This document shows positions 1 to 7,164 of a stretch of 64,000 nt of DNA, one piece after another. The DNA is from Pseudoxanthomonas sp. J35. Its GTDB lineage: Bacteria; Pseudomonadota; Gammaproteobacteria; Xanthomonadales; Xanthomonadaceae. Position 1 is the stretch's first letter; each line of letters opens with the position of its first letter. The stretch spans positions 139 to 64,138 of the forward strand of contig NZ_AZVB01000023.1 in the NCBI RefSeq assembly GCF_000513995.1, given 5' to 3'. Below the pieces are notes generated by a model. It was given only the letters and a program-made list of their open reading frames with translations, was not told the origin of the DNA and did no database searches. Position numbers and translations under genes: made by a program.

Positions 1-144
1 CTTCGGGTAGTGCGGTGCGATCAGCGCCAGCAATGCGTTCCACGGCACCACCTGCTCCATCTCCGCCAGGAAGACCTCGCGCCGCGTCTTCTTGCGCTTG
101 CCCGTGTGTTCCGCGTCCCCGAAGCTCAGCTGCATCGTCGTCAT
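1..144 (-). CDS. IS5 family transposase, N-terminal part (runs off the window)
   Basis: The reverse strand reads an open frame of 48 codons from the ATG at 144 to the window edge, beginning MTTMQLSFGDAEHTGKRKK and continuing through an MEQVVPW motif. This is the characteristic N-terminus of IS5-group transposases (the InsH-type N-terminal domain). Such proteins cut and rejoin the element's ends with a DDE nuclease, whose catalytic residues would lie beyond the edge. A second ATG at codon 4 could also be the start. Whether the gene is intact cannot be judged. Its position next to a broken YCII gene suggests that this element caused that disruption. Confidence 0.8.
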   Translation of the reverse strand, partial: MTTMQLSFGDAEHTGKRKKTRREVFLAEMEQVVPWNALLALIAPHYPK

Positions 145-235
145 CCGTCGAACCTTGCGCTATTGTCGCCGAAGGGATTTGTCCAACCCGGCTACAATGC
201 CCGGGGCACAAAACAGGGCACAAACCCCGGTTTGT
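1..235 (-). mobile_element. IS5-family insertion sequence, one end
   Basis: The end of an insertion sequence runs off the left edge. It holds the first 48 codons of an IS5-type transposase and about 90 bp of terminal DNA. The outer part carries a repeated GGGCACAAA word and the palindrome CAAACCCCGGTTTG (221-234), which may belong to the terminal inverted repeat. The boundary near 230-237 is inferred from where the neighbouring YCII reading frame stops resembling its family. The other end and the target duplication are outside the window. Confidence 0.65.
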
Positions 236-499
236 GAATGGCTTCGATGATGAAGAGTCCGCCGACCATTTCCTTCGCTTCGGTATAGGGGCCGTCGCTG
301 GCCTGCATCCTGCCGGCGCGGGTGCGCAGCGTCTTCCAGTCCTTCGGCTCGGCCAGCGAGGCGGATACCCGCATCTTCCCGGTCGCCTGCATCTTCTCGT
401 CCAGCGCCGGGCACTGGCTGACCAGCCTCGCGACCGCCTCGGGGGTCATCTTCGCGAACGCTTCGGGGGGGTGTGGTACGCCAGGCCGAGGTATTTCAT
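192..499 (-). pseudogene. YCII-related domain protein, frameshifted and truncated by the IS
   Basis: The gene starts at 499 with a good GGAGG site and reads MKYLGLAYHT, a typical start for YCII-domain proteins (small ferredoxin-like proteins, PF03795, often annotated as DGPF domain). At a run of seven C (plus strand G, about 465-471) the frame shifts. One more C would join this start to PPEAFAKMTPEAV and the conserved SDGPYTEAKEMVGGLFIIEA stretch. After FIIEA the resemblance ends and about 15 unrelated codons lead to a stop at 192, inside the IS edge. So there are two independent lesions: a homopolymer frameshift and a missing C-terminal third. The homopolymer change could be a sequencing error. 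The truncation looks real. Confidence 0.75.
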
Positions 500-639
500 C
501 GCGCATCCTCCATGGGTATGCACGGGCGACGAATCGGCGGCGCGGGGATCGACAGGCGGATTTCGCCCCGGCCAGAAGTGCCCGAACCAGGGGCTGCGTT
601 TGCGGACGCAAACTCCCCCGCGAAGCGAGGATGAGCGAC

Positions 640-660
640 GCGCCCGTCAGCGACGGGCGC
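640..660 (-). terminator. Hairpin at the end of the L,D-transpeptidase gene
   Basis: GCGCCCGT and ACGGGCGC form an 8-bp perfect stem with a 5-nt loop, overlapping the stop codon of the upstream gene on the minus strand. There is no T-run, so termination is only a possibility. Confidence 0.35.
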
Positions 661-1363
661 TCTTCCTGCCGTTCTTGTCTCCGGCGGTCGCGCGGCTCTG
701 CACGAACTCGGGGAAGGTGTCGGCCAGCGAGTCCTTCTCCGGCAGGATGTAGAACACGCCGCCGCGCGCGAACACCGGTTCGATGACCTTCTCGTAGAAC
801 TCGGGCGCGACGTTGATGCAGCCGTGGGTGATGCGGTTGTCGTCCGGCTCGGGCGAGGCCAGGCGCTCGGGCCGCCGCTCGGAGCGGACTCCGGTCGCGG
901 TGGGATGGATGGAGACCGCGGACTCGTAGTCCACCCAGAGCACGCGGCCGGCGTCGATCGACGGGCCGAAGCCGCCGATGAAACGGCCGGCGGGCGTGGT
1001 GCGGTCGCGTCCGGGGATCTCGCGCAGCGCCAGGCCGGCGATACCCGGTGCGGTGTGGTCGCCGATCGCCGAGCCGAACAGCCCGGGCGCGGCACCGCGC
1101 GGACGGCCATCGCCGTCGAACACGAGGATCTGCGCCGAGGCCTTGTCCATGATCGCGAACGGATAGCCTTCGGTGTCGCGCGTGGCGACGATCCAGCCGG
1201 CCAGCTCGATCACCAGGTCGGACACTTCCTGGTCCGGCGGAAGCAGGTCGACGGCGCCTTCCTGCTGCGCGACGGGCTCCTGGTCGGCAGCGAATACGGG
1301 GTTTGCGAACGCCAGGGCACACAGCAGCGCGCCCAGGATCGCAGGATGTTTAGGTGTACGGAT
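647..1363 (-). CDS. L,D-transpeptidase (YkuD family), probable AUC start
   Basis: This is a secreted YkuD-fold enzyme that forms or exchanges meso-DAP cross-links in peptidoglycan, or attaches proteins to it. The catalytic motif ITHGCINV has Cys182 and His180 (numbered from 1363), with an upstream His at 153. The open frame reaches back to a GTG at 1447, but those extra codons cover the preceding gene's terminator-like hairpin. A clean signal peptide (RTPKHPAILGALLCALAFA, then NPVFA) begins exactly at an ATC codon at 1361-1363, which sits 8 nt after an AGGA site. I therefore place the start there, as a rare AUC start or a C/G sequence change in ATG. No ATG, GTG or TTG lies between. The enzyme follows an Lpp-like gene on the same strand, which fits a role at the cell wall. 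The family is secure; the start is not. Confidence 0.85.
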   Translation of the reverse strand: MRTPKHPAILGALLCALAFANPVFAADQEPVAQQEGAVDLLPPDQEVSDLVIELAGWIVATRDTEGYPFAIMDKASAQILVFDGDGRPRGAAPGLFGSAIGDHTAPGIAGLALREIPGRDRTTPAGRFIGGFGPSIDAGRVLWVDYESAVSIHPTATGVRSERRPERLASPEPDDNRITHGCINVAPEFYEKVIEPVFARGGVFYILPEKDSLADTFPEFVQSRATAGDKNGRKSARR

Positions 1364-1401
1364 GGTGCGATTCCTCGCGGGGATCGAATCAGGGAATGAG
1401 A

Positions 1402-1422
1402 CCGGTGGCGCAAGGCCACCGG
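1402..1422 (-). terminator. Hairpin after the Lpp-like gene
   Basis: CCGGTGGC / GCCACCGG form an 8-bp stem with a 5-nt loop, followed on the minus strand by TCTCATT. It lies between the lipoprotein stop and the likely start of the L,D-transpeptidase, so it could terminate or attenuate the lipoprotein transcript. Confidence 0.45.
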
Positions 1423-1463
1423 GTCCCAGGTTCAAACCGTTCCTCACAACTCGTGCAGGACGA

Positions 1464-1730
1464 TCAACCGCGCGGCTGGCGGGTCGGCGGCGCCGATTCC
1501 AGCTGCTGGACGCGGCTTTCCAGCTGGTTCAAGCGCTGGTTGGCCTGCTGCGCGGACTGGTTGGCCGCATCAGCACTCTGCGCCGCGCCCTGCACCCGGG
1601 TGTCGAGCTGGTCGAGACGCGAGTTGATGCGGGCGAAGTCCTCGTCGTAGCTGGCACAGCTGGCAAGACCCAGGCCGGCGACAAGCGCCACGCCCAACGT
1701 ACGCGCCATCACCACATGATGCTTGCTCAT
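1464..1730 (-). CDS. Lpp/OprI-like alanine-zipper lipoprotein
   Basis: The protein has 88 residues. A lipoprotein signal peptide ends in the lipobox LASC, so Cys25 would be acylated and the 64-residue mature part anchored in the outer membrane. The rest is a heptad-patterned, Ala- and Gln-rich helix (RINSRLDQLDTRV through RLNQLESRVQQLES), the pattern of the trimeric Lpp/OprI rods. Unlike E. coli Lpp it ends in TRQPRG with no C-terminal lysine, so the usual covalent link to peptidoglycan cannot form in the standard way. The start is supported by AGGAGG 8 nt upstream. The gene leads into the L,D-transpeptidase on the same strand. Confidence 0.85.
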   Translation of the reverse strand: MSKHHVVMARTLGVALVAGLGLASCASYDEDFARINSRLDQLDTRVQGAAQSADAANQSAQQANQRLNQLESRVQQLESAPPTRQPRG

Positions 1731-2292
1731 AAACCAATCCTCCTTCGTCTGGGGGCCTCGGAATATAGCGACCTTTCGGTCAATGCCATGAAGACGCCTT
1801 CAGCTCACATTGCTGTACGTGGATGGAGCGTGAAGGCGGACAGATGCGTGTCGCACGCGCACGTTTAATCCGCGGTGAACTCCTCAGGTATACATCGAGT
1901 AATGCCTCACAGATCGGATGGTTCGCCGCTCGGAAACGCATCAGCATGGCCGCATATCGCTACCACTCACGTTGCCGGGTTGCGGATCCAACAGTGTGGA
2001 CGGGAGCGACCCACCATCCGGATTCTCCGGTCTGGCGGATAGGCAGGCGGCAACCGGACCAGCTTGCCCGGCATCGGCATCGGCATCGGCATCGGCATCG
2101 GCATCGGCATCGGCATCGGCACGGACACCGACACCGGCATCAGCCCTGCCTGGGCTTCGGCGATGGACTACCCGGTTGCGGGCAAGCTCATGGCAACGCA
2201 CAGGCCGATGCACCGGCCGCAAGTGGGTCGGGGGCGCCAGAAACGCGATATGTTCCGTTGACTACGCATGCCGACCCCTTTATGTTGTGGCC
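1731..2292. other. Gene-free stretch upstream of the nrd riboswitch
   Basis: These 560 bp separate the divergent lipoprotein and nrdAB units. I see no convincing coding frame: the frames here are short and biased by a hexamer repeat (2070-2117). Both transcripts must have their promoters in this stretch, but I could not place either with confidence. Near the lipoprotein gene a TATATT and a TTGACC occur with wrong spacing. Confidence 0.5.
2070..2117 (+). repeat. Tandem hexanucleotide repeat (GGCATC)8
   Basis: Eight exact copies of GGCATC occur in a row, followed by a degenerate tail with GGCACGGACACCGACACC up to about 2140. The copies are perfect, which suggests recent slippage and likely length variation between strains. 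The array lies about 175 bp upstream of the cobalamin riboswitch, so it may fall inside or near the nrdAB promoter region. Confidence 0.9.
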
Positions 2293-2472
2293 GTCGGTTC
2301 CGCCGGTGCTCGCCGGTGGATGAAAAGGGAAGCCGGTCGAAACCCGGCACTGCCCCGCAGCGGTAGATGGAGACGACGTCGCACCTGGCACTGGGATGGT
2401 GATCCCGGGAAGCCGCGACCGAGGAGGTACCGGACGCCGGTACCACATCCATGAGTCCGAAGACCTGCCGAC
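2293..2472 (+). promoter_or_regulatory. Cobalamin (B12) riboswitch
   Basis: The leader of nrdA holds the hallmark blocks of the AdoCbl riboswitch in order: AAAAGGGAAGCCGGT (2322-2336), the B12-box-like AACCCGGCACTGCCCCGC (from about 2340), CACTGGGA (about 2389), CCCGGGAAGC (about 2404) and GAGTCCGAAGACCTGCC (2453-2469). GTCGG at 2293 and CCGAC at 2468 can close helix P1. Cobalamin binding is expected to lower expression of the class Ia reductase, as in other bacteria that also carry a B12-dependent class II enzyme; whether this genome has nrdJ cannot be seen here. Exact limits are approximate. Confidence 0.92.
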
Positions 2473-2590
2473 AGCCGCGCGCAGCACACCGCGCGGTGCC
2501 GGCCGCGGAGTCTCCGGGGGGAGATGGCTGGTGCAGCAGGACCAGCCGCCACCCCACGTCGCGGCTCCTGCGACACCGCATGCCTACCCT

Positions 2591-2656
2591 GTTTCTCCGA
2601 TGCCATGCGCGCCTGCGTGGGACAGGCGCGCGCCCGTGCATCACGCATGGAGAAAC
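2591..2656 (+). promoter_or_regulatory. RBS-sequestering hairpin of nrdA (likely expression platform)
   Basis: GTTTCT (2591-2596) and CCATGCG (2603-2609) pair with CGCATGGAGAAAC (2644-2656), with GCGCCTG/CAGGCGC as an inner hairpin. The 3' arm contains the GGAG ribosome-binding site of nrdA, so the folded form would block translation. There is no U-run after any leader hairpin, which argues for translational rather than transcriptional control by the riboswitch. The competing anti-sequestor pairing is not worked out. Confidence 0.6.
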
Positions 2657-2660
2657 TCCG

Positions 2661-5084
2661 ATGAATCCGAACGAAGCCGCCGTGGCCGACGCCGCGCCCG
2701 CCGCGCCTGCCTTCGACCTGACCCCGCCGCCGGCGGCCACGACGATGCGCGTGACCAAGCGCAATGGGCAGAGCGAGGCGGTCGACCTCAACAAGATCGT
2801 GCGGGCCATCGCCCGTGCCGCCGAAGGCCTTTATTCGGTGGAACCGATGAGGGTGGCCACGCGCACGATCTCCGGCCTGTACGACGGCGCCACCACCGCC
2901 GAACTGGACGAGCTGTCCATCCGCACCGCGGCGCTGCTGACCGCGGAGGAACCCGAGTACGGGCGGCTGGCGGCGCGCCTGCTGGCGGGCGTGATCGCCA
3001 AGGAGGTCTCCGGGCAGGAGATCCACGCCTTCTCCCAGTCCATCAACCGCGGCCATGAACTGGGCCTGGTCAACGACCGCCTGCTCGGCTTCGTGCAGGC
3101 CAATGCGCGCAAGCTGAACGACGCGCTGGATGCGACGCTCGACCGCAACTTCGACTACTTCGGCCTGCGCACCCTGTACGACCGCTACCTGCTGCGCCAT
3201 CCGCAGACGCGCAAGGTGATCGAGACCCCGCAGCAGTTCTTCATGCGCATCGCCAGCGCGCTGAGCGAGGACGTCCCCGGCGCCATCGCCCTGTACCGGC
3301 GCATGGCCGAGCTCGATTACCTGCCCTCCTCGCCGACGCTGTTCAACAGCGGCACCACGCACGAGCAGCTGTCGTCGTGTTTTCTGCTGGATTCGCCGCA
3401 GGACACGCTGGAGTCCATCTATGCCCGCTACGGCGACATCGCCCAGCTGAGCAAGTTCAGCGGCGGGATCGGGGTCAGCTATACGCGGGTCAGGGCCCGC
3501 GGTTCGCTGATCCGTTCGACCAATGGCCACAGCAACGGGATCGTGCCGTGGCTGAAGACGCTGGATTCCTCGGTCGCGGCGGTCAACCAGGGCGGCAAGC
3601 GCAAGGGCGCCGCCTGCGTCTACCTCGAGCCCTGGCATGCCGACGTCGAGGAATTCCTCGAGCTGCGCGACAACACCGGCGACGAGGCGCGCCGCACCCA
3701 CAACCTCAACCTCGCCAACTGGATCCCGGACCTGTTCATGCGCCGGGTGGAGGCCGATGCGGAGTGGTCCCTGTTCGACCCGCGCGTGGTCCCGGAGCTG
3801 GTTGACCTGTACGGCGAGAGTTTCGACCGGGCCTACGAGCAGGCCGAGGTCCAGGGCAAGGCAGCCAGGATGGTCAAGGCCCGGGAGCTGTACGCGCGGA
3901 TGATGCGGACGCTCGCGCAGACCGGCAACGGCTGGATGACGTTCAAGGACAAGTGCAACCGCGCCAGCAACCAGACCCTTCGCGCCGGCAACGTGATCCA
4001 CCTGTCCAACCTGTGCACGGAGATCCTCGAGGTCACCTCCAGCGAGGAGACCGCGGTGTGCAACCTCGGCTCGATCAACCTGGCCCGCCACCTCGACGAG
4101 GACGGCGCCTTCGACTTCGACAAGCTGGCCGAGACCGTGCGCCTGGCGGTGCGCCAGCTCGACCGCGTGATCGACCTCAACTTCTATCCGATCGAGAGCG
4201 CCCGCCGCGGCAACCTGCGCTGGCGCCCGGTCGGGCTGGGCTGCATGGGCCTGCAGGACGTGTTCTTCCGCCTGCGCCTGCCGTTCGACGCCCCCGAGGC
4301 GCGCGCGCTCTCGGCCAGGATCGCCGAGACGATCTACTACCACGCCCTGGAGACCTCCTGCGAGCTGGCCCAGGAGCGCGGGCCCCACCCGTCCTTCGCC
4401 GATACCCGTGCGGCCAATGGCGAGCTGCAGTTCGACGCCTGGAACGTCGTCCCCGCGGATGCGGAGCGCTGGGACGCGCTGCGCGAGCGGATCCGCCGCC
4501 ATGGCCTGCGCAACTCCCTGCTGGTCGCCATCGCCCCGACCGCGACGATCGCCTCCATCGCCGGCTGCTACGAGTGCGTGGAACCGCAGGTGTCCAACCT
4601 GTTCAAGCGCGAGACCCTGTCCGGCGACTTCCTGCAGGTCAACCGCTACCTGGTCGACGAGCTCAAGACCCTGGGCCTGTGGACGCCGGAAATGCGCGAC
4701 GCCATCAAGCTGGCCGAAGGCTCGATCCAGGCCCTGCCGCAGATCCCCCGGCTCCTGCGCGACGTCTACCGCACTGCCTGGGAAATTCCGATGCGCTCGC
4801 TGATCGACATGGCCACCGACCGCGGCGCCTTCATCGACCAGTCGGCCTCGCTCAACCTGTTCATGGAAAGCCCCACCATCGGCGCCCTGTCCTCCATGTA
4901 CATGTACGCCTGGAAGAAGGGCATCAAGACCACCTACTACCTGCGTTCGCGCCCGGCCACCCGCATCGCCAAGGCGACGGTTGCCGGCAGTACCGGAGCC
5001 CGGGCCCCGGCACCGGACTACACGCCGGAGCAGGCCGTGGCCTGCTCGCTGGAGAACCCCGAAGCCTGCGAGGCCTGCCAGTGA
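2661..5084 (+). CDS. nrdA: Class Ia ribonucleoside-diphosphate reductase, alpha subunit
   Basis: The protein has 807 residues. It makes deoxyribonucleotides from ribonucleoside diphosphates, using a radical delivered by NrdB. An N-terminal ATP-cone (about residues 29-115, MRVTKRNGQSEAVDLNKI) gives allosteric control. The radical/redox cysteines are visible: Cys240 (SSCFLL), Cys452 in NLCTE, with Asn450 and Glu454 of the same motif, and Cys467 (CNLGSIN). The radical-relay tyrosine pair is at 759-760 (TTYYLRS), and the C-terminal dithiol relay is CEACQ. I start at the ATG at 2661 after GGAG because the upstream frame extension lies inside the riboswitch. The gene overlaps nrdB. Expression should fall when cobalamin is plentiful, because of the leader riboswitch. 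Confidence 0.97.
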   Translation: MNPNEAAVADAAPAAPAFDLTPPPAATTMRVTKRNGQSEAVDLNKIVRAIARAAEGLYSVEPMRVATRTISGLYDGATTAELDELSIRTAALLTAEEPEYGRLAARLLAGVIAKEVSGQEIHAFSQSINRGHELGLVNDRLLGFVQANARKLNDALDATLDRNFDYFGLRTLYDRYLLRHPQTRKVIETPQQFFMRIASALSEDVPGAIALYRRMAELDYLPSSPTLFNSGTTHEQLSSCFLLDSPQDTLESIYARYGDIAQLSKFSGGIGVSYTRVRARGSLIRSTNGHSNGIVPWLKTLDSSVAAVNQGGKRKGAACVYLEPWHADVEEFLELRDNTGDEARRTHNLNLANWIPDLFMRRVEADAEWSLFDPRVVPELVDLYGESFDRAYEQAEVQGKAARMVKARELYARMMRTLAQTGNGWMTFKDKCNRASNQTLRAGNVIHLSNLCTEILEVTSSEETAVCNLGSINLARHLDEDGAFDFDKLAETVRLAVRQLDRVIDLNFYPIESARRGNLRWRPVGLGCMGLQDVFFRLRLPFDAPEARALSARIAETIYYHALETSCELAQERGPHPSFADTRAANGELQFDAWNVVPADAERWDALRERIRRHGLRNSLLVAIAPTATIASIAGCYECVEPQVSNLFKRETLSGDFLQVNRYLVDELKTLGLWTPEMRDAIKLAEGSIQALPQIPRLLRDVYRTAWEIPMRSLIDMATDRGAFIDQSASLNLFMESPTIGALSSMYMYAWKKGIKTTYYLRSRPATRIAKATVAGSTGARAPAPDYTPEQAVACSLENPEACEACQ

Positions 5085-6097
5085 GCGCCGCCCGCCAGAT
5101 GCTGCTCCACCCCGGCTTCGAGCTCACCCTGCGCCCGATGCGCTATCCGCAGTTCTACGAGATGTACCGCAATGCCATCCGCAACACCTGGACGGTGGAA
5201 GAGGTGGACTTCTCGCAGGATCTGGCCGACCTCAGGCACAAGCTCGGCCCGGCCGAACGCCACCTCGTCGAGCGGCTCGTCGCTTTCTTCGCCACCGGCG
5301 ATTCGATCGTGTCCAACAACCTGGTGCTGAACCTCTACCAGCACGTCAACGCGCCGGAGGCGCGGATGTACCTGTCGCGGCAGCTGTACGAAGAGGCGCT
5401 GCACGTGCAGTTCTACCTGACCCTGCTGGACACCTACCTGCCGGATCCGGCCGAGCGCGCCAGGGCCTTCGCGGCGGTCGACAACATCCCGTCGATCCGC
5501 CGGAAGGCCGAGTTCTGCTTCAAGTGGATCGACTCGATCCAGTCGCTGCACCGGATCGAGTCCCGCGAGCAGCGCCGCCAGTTCCTGCTGAACATGGTCT
5601 GCTTCGCCGGGTGCATCGAGGGCCTGTTCTTCTTCGGCGCGTTCGCCTACGTGTACTACCTGCGCTCGCGCGGGCTGCTGCACGGGCTGGCCAGCGGCAC
5701 CAACTGGGTGTTCCGCGACGAAAGCTGCCACATGGCGTTCGCCTTCGAGGTCATCCGCACCGCGCGCGAGGAGGAACCGGACCTGGTCGACGAGGCGTTC
5801 CACCAGCAGGTGGTGGAGATGCTGGAAGAGGCAGTGGAGTGCGAGCACGCCTTCGCCCTGGACACCCTGTCCGGCGGCGTGGCCGGCCTGTCGCCGAAGG
5901 ATATGCGCGAGTACCTGCAGTACTGCGCCGACCAGCGCCTGGTGCAACTGGGCTTCCCGAAGCACTTCGGCTCGCGCAACCCGTTCCCGTTCATGGACCT
6001 GCAGGACGTGCAGGAACTGACCAACTTCTTCGAGCGGCGGGTATCGGCCTACCAGGTCGGCGTGGAGGGCGAGGTCGCTTTCGACGAGGCGTTCTGA
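5081..6097 (+). CDS. nrdB: Class Ia ribonucleoside-diphosphate reductase, beta subunit
   Basis: The protein has 338 residues counted from a GTG that overlaps the nrdA stop (GTGA). The ATG at 5099 is the alternative start. This is the di-iron subunit that holds the tyrosyl radical. The ligand pattern is complete: Asp74, Glu105 and His108 in YEEALHVQFY, then Glu180, Glu214 and His217 in DESCH. Tyr112 stands four residues after His108, the position of the radical tyrosine in class Ia enzymes, so this is not a tyrosine-free variant. It is translationally coupled to nrdA and under the same riboswitch. No ferredoxin or NrdH-like partner follows. Confidence 0.96.
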   Translation: MSAARQMLLHPGFELTLRPMRYPQFYEMYRNAIRNTWTVEEVDFSQDLADLRHKLGPAERHLVERLVAFFATGDSIVSNNLVLNLYQHVNAPEARMYLSRQLYEEALHVQFYLTLLDTYLPDPAERARAFAAVDNIPSIRRKAEFCFKWIDSIQSLHRIESREQRRQFLLNMVCFAGCIEGLFFFGAFAYVYYLRSRGLLHGLASGTNWVFRDESCHMAFAFEVIRTAREEEPDLVDEAFHQQVVEMLEEAVECEHAFALDTLSGGVAGLSPKDMREYLQYCADQRLVQLGFPKHFGSRNPFPFMDLQDVQELTNFFERRVSAYQVGVEGEVAFDEAF

Positions 6098-6171
6098 CAT
6101 CCAACGGGTGGGCGGGCGACGCATCAAACCCGCCTCCCCGGAAGAGATGCCATGGCGCGCGCGCCGCACCG

Positions 6172-6223
6172 GGGATGGCAGCGTCGCCGGTGCGCCCCGC
6201 GCTTGCGTCGCCGCTGCCATCCC
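6172..6223 (+). terminator. Long hairpin downstream of nrdB
   Basis: GGGATGGCAGCG (6172-6183) and CGCTGCCATCCC (6212-6223) form a perfect 12-bp stem, and the 28-nt loop can pair further (GCC/GGC blocks). It lies 75 bp after nrdB. There is no T-run, so it could stabilise the 3' end or assist Rho-dependent termination. Confidence 0.4.
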
Positions 6224-6393
6224 TGCCCGTGCACCTGCAGCACGCACATCCGATCCCCGATCCCGCGGCGCCCGGGCTGCCCAAGCCCCGGCATGTCGCC
6301 ATCCCCGGCACCGGAACGGCCGGGGGTGGCGACCACCGGCCGACCCGCGTGCCCGGCGCCAGCGACGGCCGCGTGGCGGAGGCGCGGGATCCG

Positions 6394-6670
6394 TCAGTCC
6401 TTGGCCCCGGCGTCTGGCAGCACCCGCACCGTCGCGCTCATGCCTGCCGCCAGCACCAGCCCATCCGGCACCGTGGCCGGATCGATGCGGATGCGTACCG
6501 GGATGCGCTGGGCCAGGCGGCCAGTTGAACGTGGGAGTGACGTCGGCCAGCAGGTTCTCCGAAGTGGGGCTGGCCGAATCGGCGATGCCGATAGCGAGCG
6601 CCGTGCCGATGTACAGCCAGGTCTGGCCCTCGCCCTCCAGCGACTTGCGCAGCGCGGCCAGGCGGCCGGC
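6394..6670 (-). pseudogene. Remnant of an HlyD/AaeA-type membrane fusion protein, C-terminal part
   Basis: On the minus strand one frame reads LYIGTALAIGIADSASPTS and then NLLADVTPTFNW. About two bases are missing near 6518-6524. The next frame continues RLAQRIPVRIRIDP and ends in GMSATVRVLPDAG with a stop at 6394. Joined, this matches the C-terminal beta-barrel of periplasmic adaptors, where family members read PTFNWVRLAQRIPVRI. The N-terminal barrel and coiled coil are absent upstream, so only a decayed fragment remains. There is no partner pump gene nearby. Nothing else coding is evident from 6098 to 6390. Confidence 0.5.
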
Positions 6671-6689
6671 AACGGCCGGCGGCGGCCGC

Positions 6690-6928
6690 GGTCCCTGCCG
6701 CGCTCACGGCGCGGTTTCCGTGCCGGCCAGCAGGAGACGGCTGTGGGCGTACGCGGCTGACGGCCGGACATGAACGGCGCCGATGGCGCCGGCCCGGCCC
6801 GATGGGCTAGAATCCGCAGCGTTCCGGCGCGGCTTCCGCCCGCCGCAGCACCTGCGACCCGCCTCGCGTGCCCGGCACGCCGCGGATCGCCAGATCTCCG
6901 GGCCGCGCAGCGCGCGGCCCGCGTCTAT
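6690..6928. other. Gene-free stretch upstream of the SRP RNA gene
   Basis: No coding frame is supported here. A TAGAAT (6808-6813) on the plus strand could be a -10 element, but no good -35 sits at the right distance. GGGCCGCGC / GCGCGGCCC (6900-6920) form a perfect 9-bp stem with a 3-nt loop just before the mature RNA's 5' end, possibly part of a processed precursor. Confidence 0.4.
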
Positions 6929-7040
6929 GGTGGCCCCGTCGGCCCCTCGCGACGCTAGGTCGAAAACCCCGCCAGGGCCGGAAGGCAGCAACGGTATCGA
7001 TCGACGCGGGCGCCGAGGCAAGCCGGCGGGGCCGCCACCT
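6929..7040 (+). ncRNA. ffs: Signal recognition particle RNA (4.5S, small bacterial type)
   Basis: The conserved SRP domain is plain: GGGCCGGAAGGCAGCAACGG on the 5' side of the apical loop and GCCGAGGCAAGCC on the 3' side of the hairpin. These are the Ffh-binding symmetric and asymmetric loops. The ends GGTGGCCCCG and GGGGCCGCCACC pair to close one long rod of about 112 nt. A TTTT follows immediately and may end transcription. The RNA joins Ffh to target inner-membrane proteins co-translationally. Confidence 0.95.
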
Positions 7041-7051
7041 TTTCGGGCTTC

Positions 7052-7125
7052 GTAGAGCGGGGCTTGCCCCGCTGCTCGTCATGCGCGCGGGCACATCACG
7101 GGGAGTCGGGCGAGCCCGACTCTAC
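7052..7125 (+). repeat. SMAG-like REP dimer 1
   Basis: One palindromic unit starts GTAGAGCGGGGCTTGCCCCG (from 7052). A second in the opposite orientation ends CCCGACTCTAC (7125). Both carry the GTAG head typical of Stenotrophomonas SMAG / REP elements, each with its own hairpin stem. The two units differ in stem sequence (GCGGGGC versus GTCGGGC), forming a head-outward dimer. Confidence 0.8.
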
Positions 7126-7164
7126 AAGGGCGTGGATTCGCCCGACGGTATGGTGCCTGCCCTT

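Noticed and set aside
1731-1800. A TTGACC...TATATT promoter for the lipoprotein gene
   Set aside because: The two boxes are only 10 bp apart, too close for a sigma-70 promoter, and no better -35 was found.
2070-2117. CRISPR-like array
   Set aside because: The repeats are 6 bp and contiguous with no spacers. No cas genes are present.
2064-2261. A 65-codon plus-strand frame with repeated Gly-Ile dipeptides, and a minus-strand frame with repeated Ala-Asp
   Set aside because: Both arise from the GGCATC hexamer array. There is no ribosome-binding site, no family resemblance, and flanking codons look random.
6108-6540. Plus-strand frames after nrdB
   Set aside because: Arg/Pro/Ala-rich translations with no family likeness, covering a long palindrome and the adaptor remnant on the other strand.
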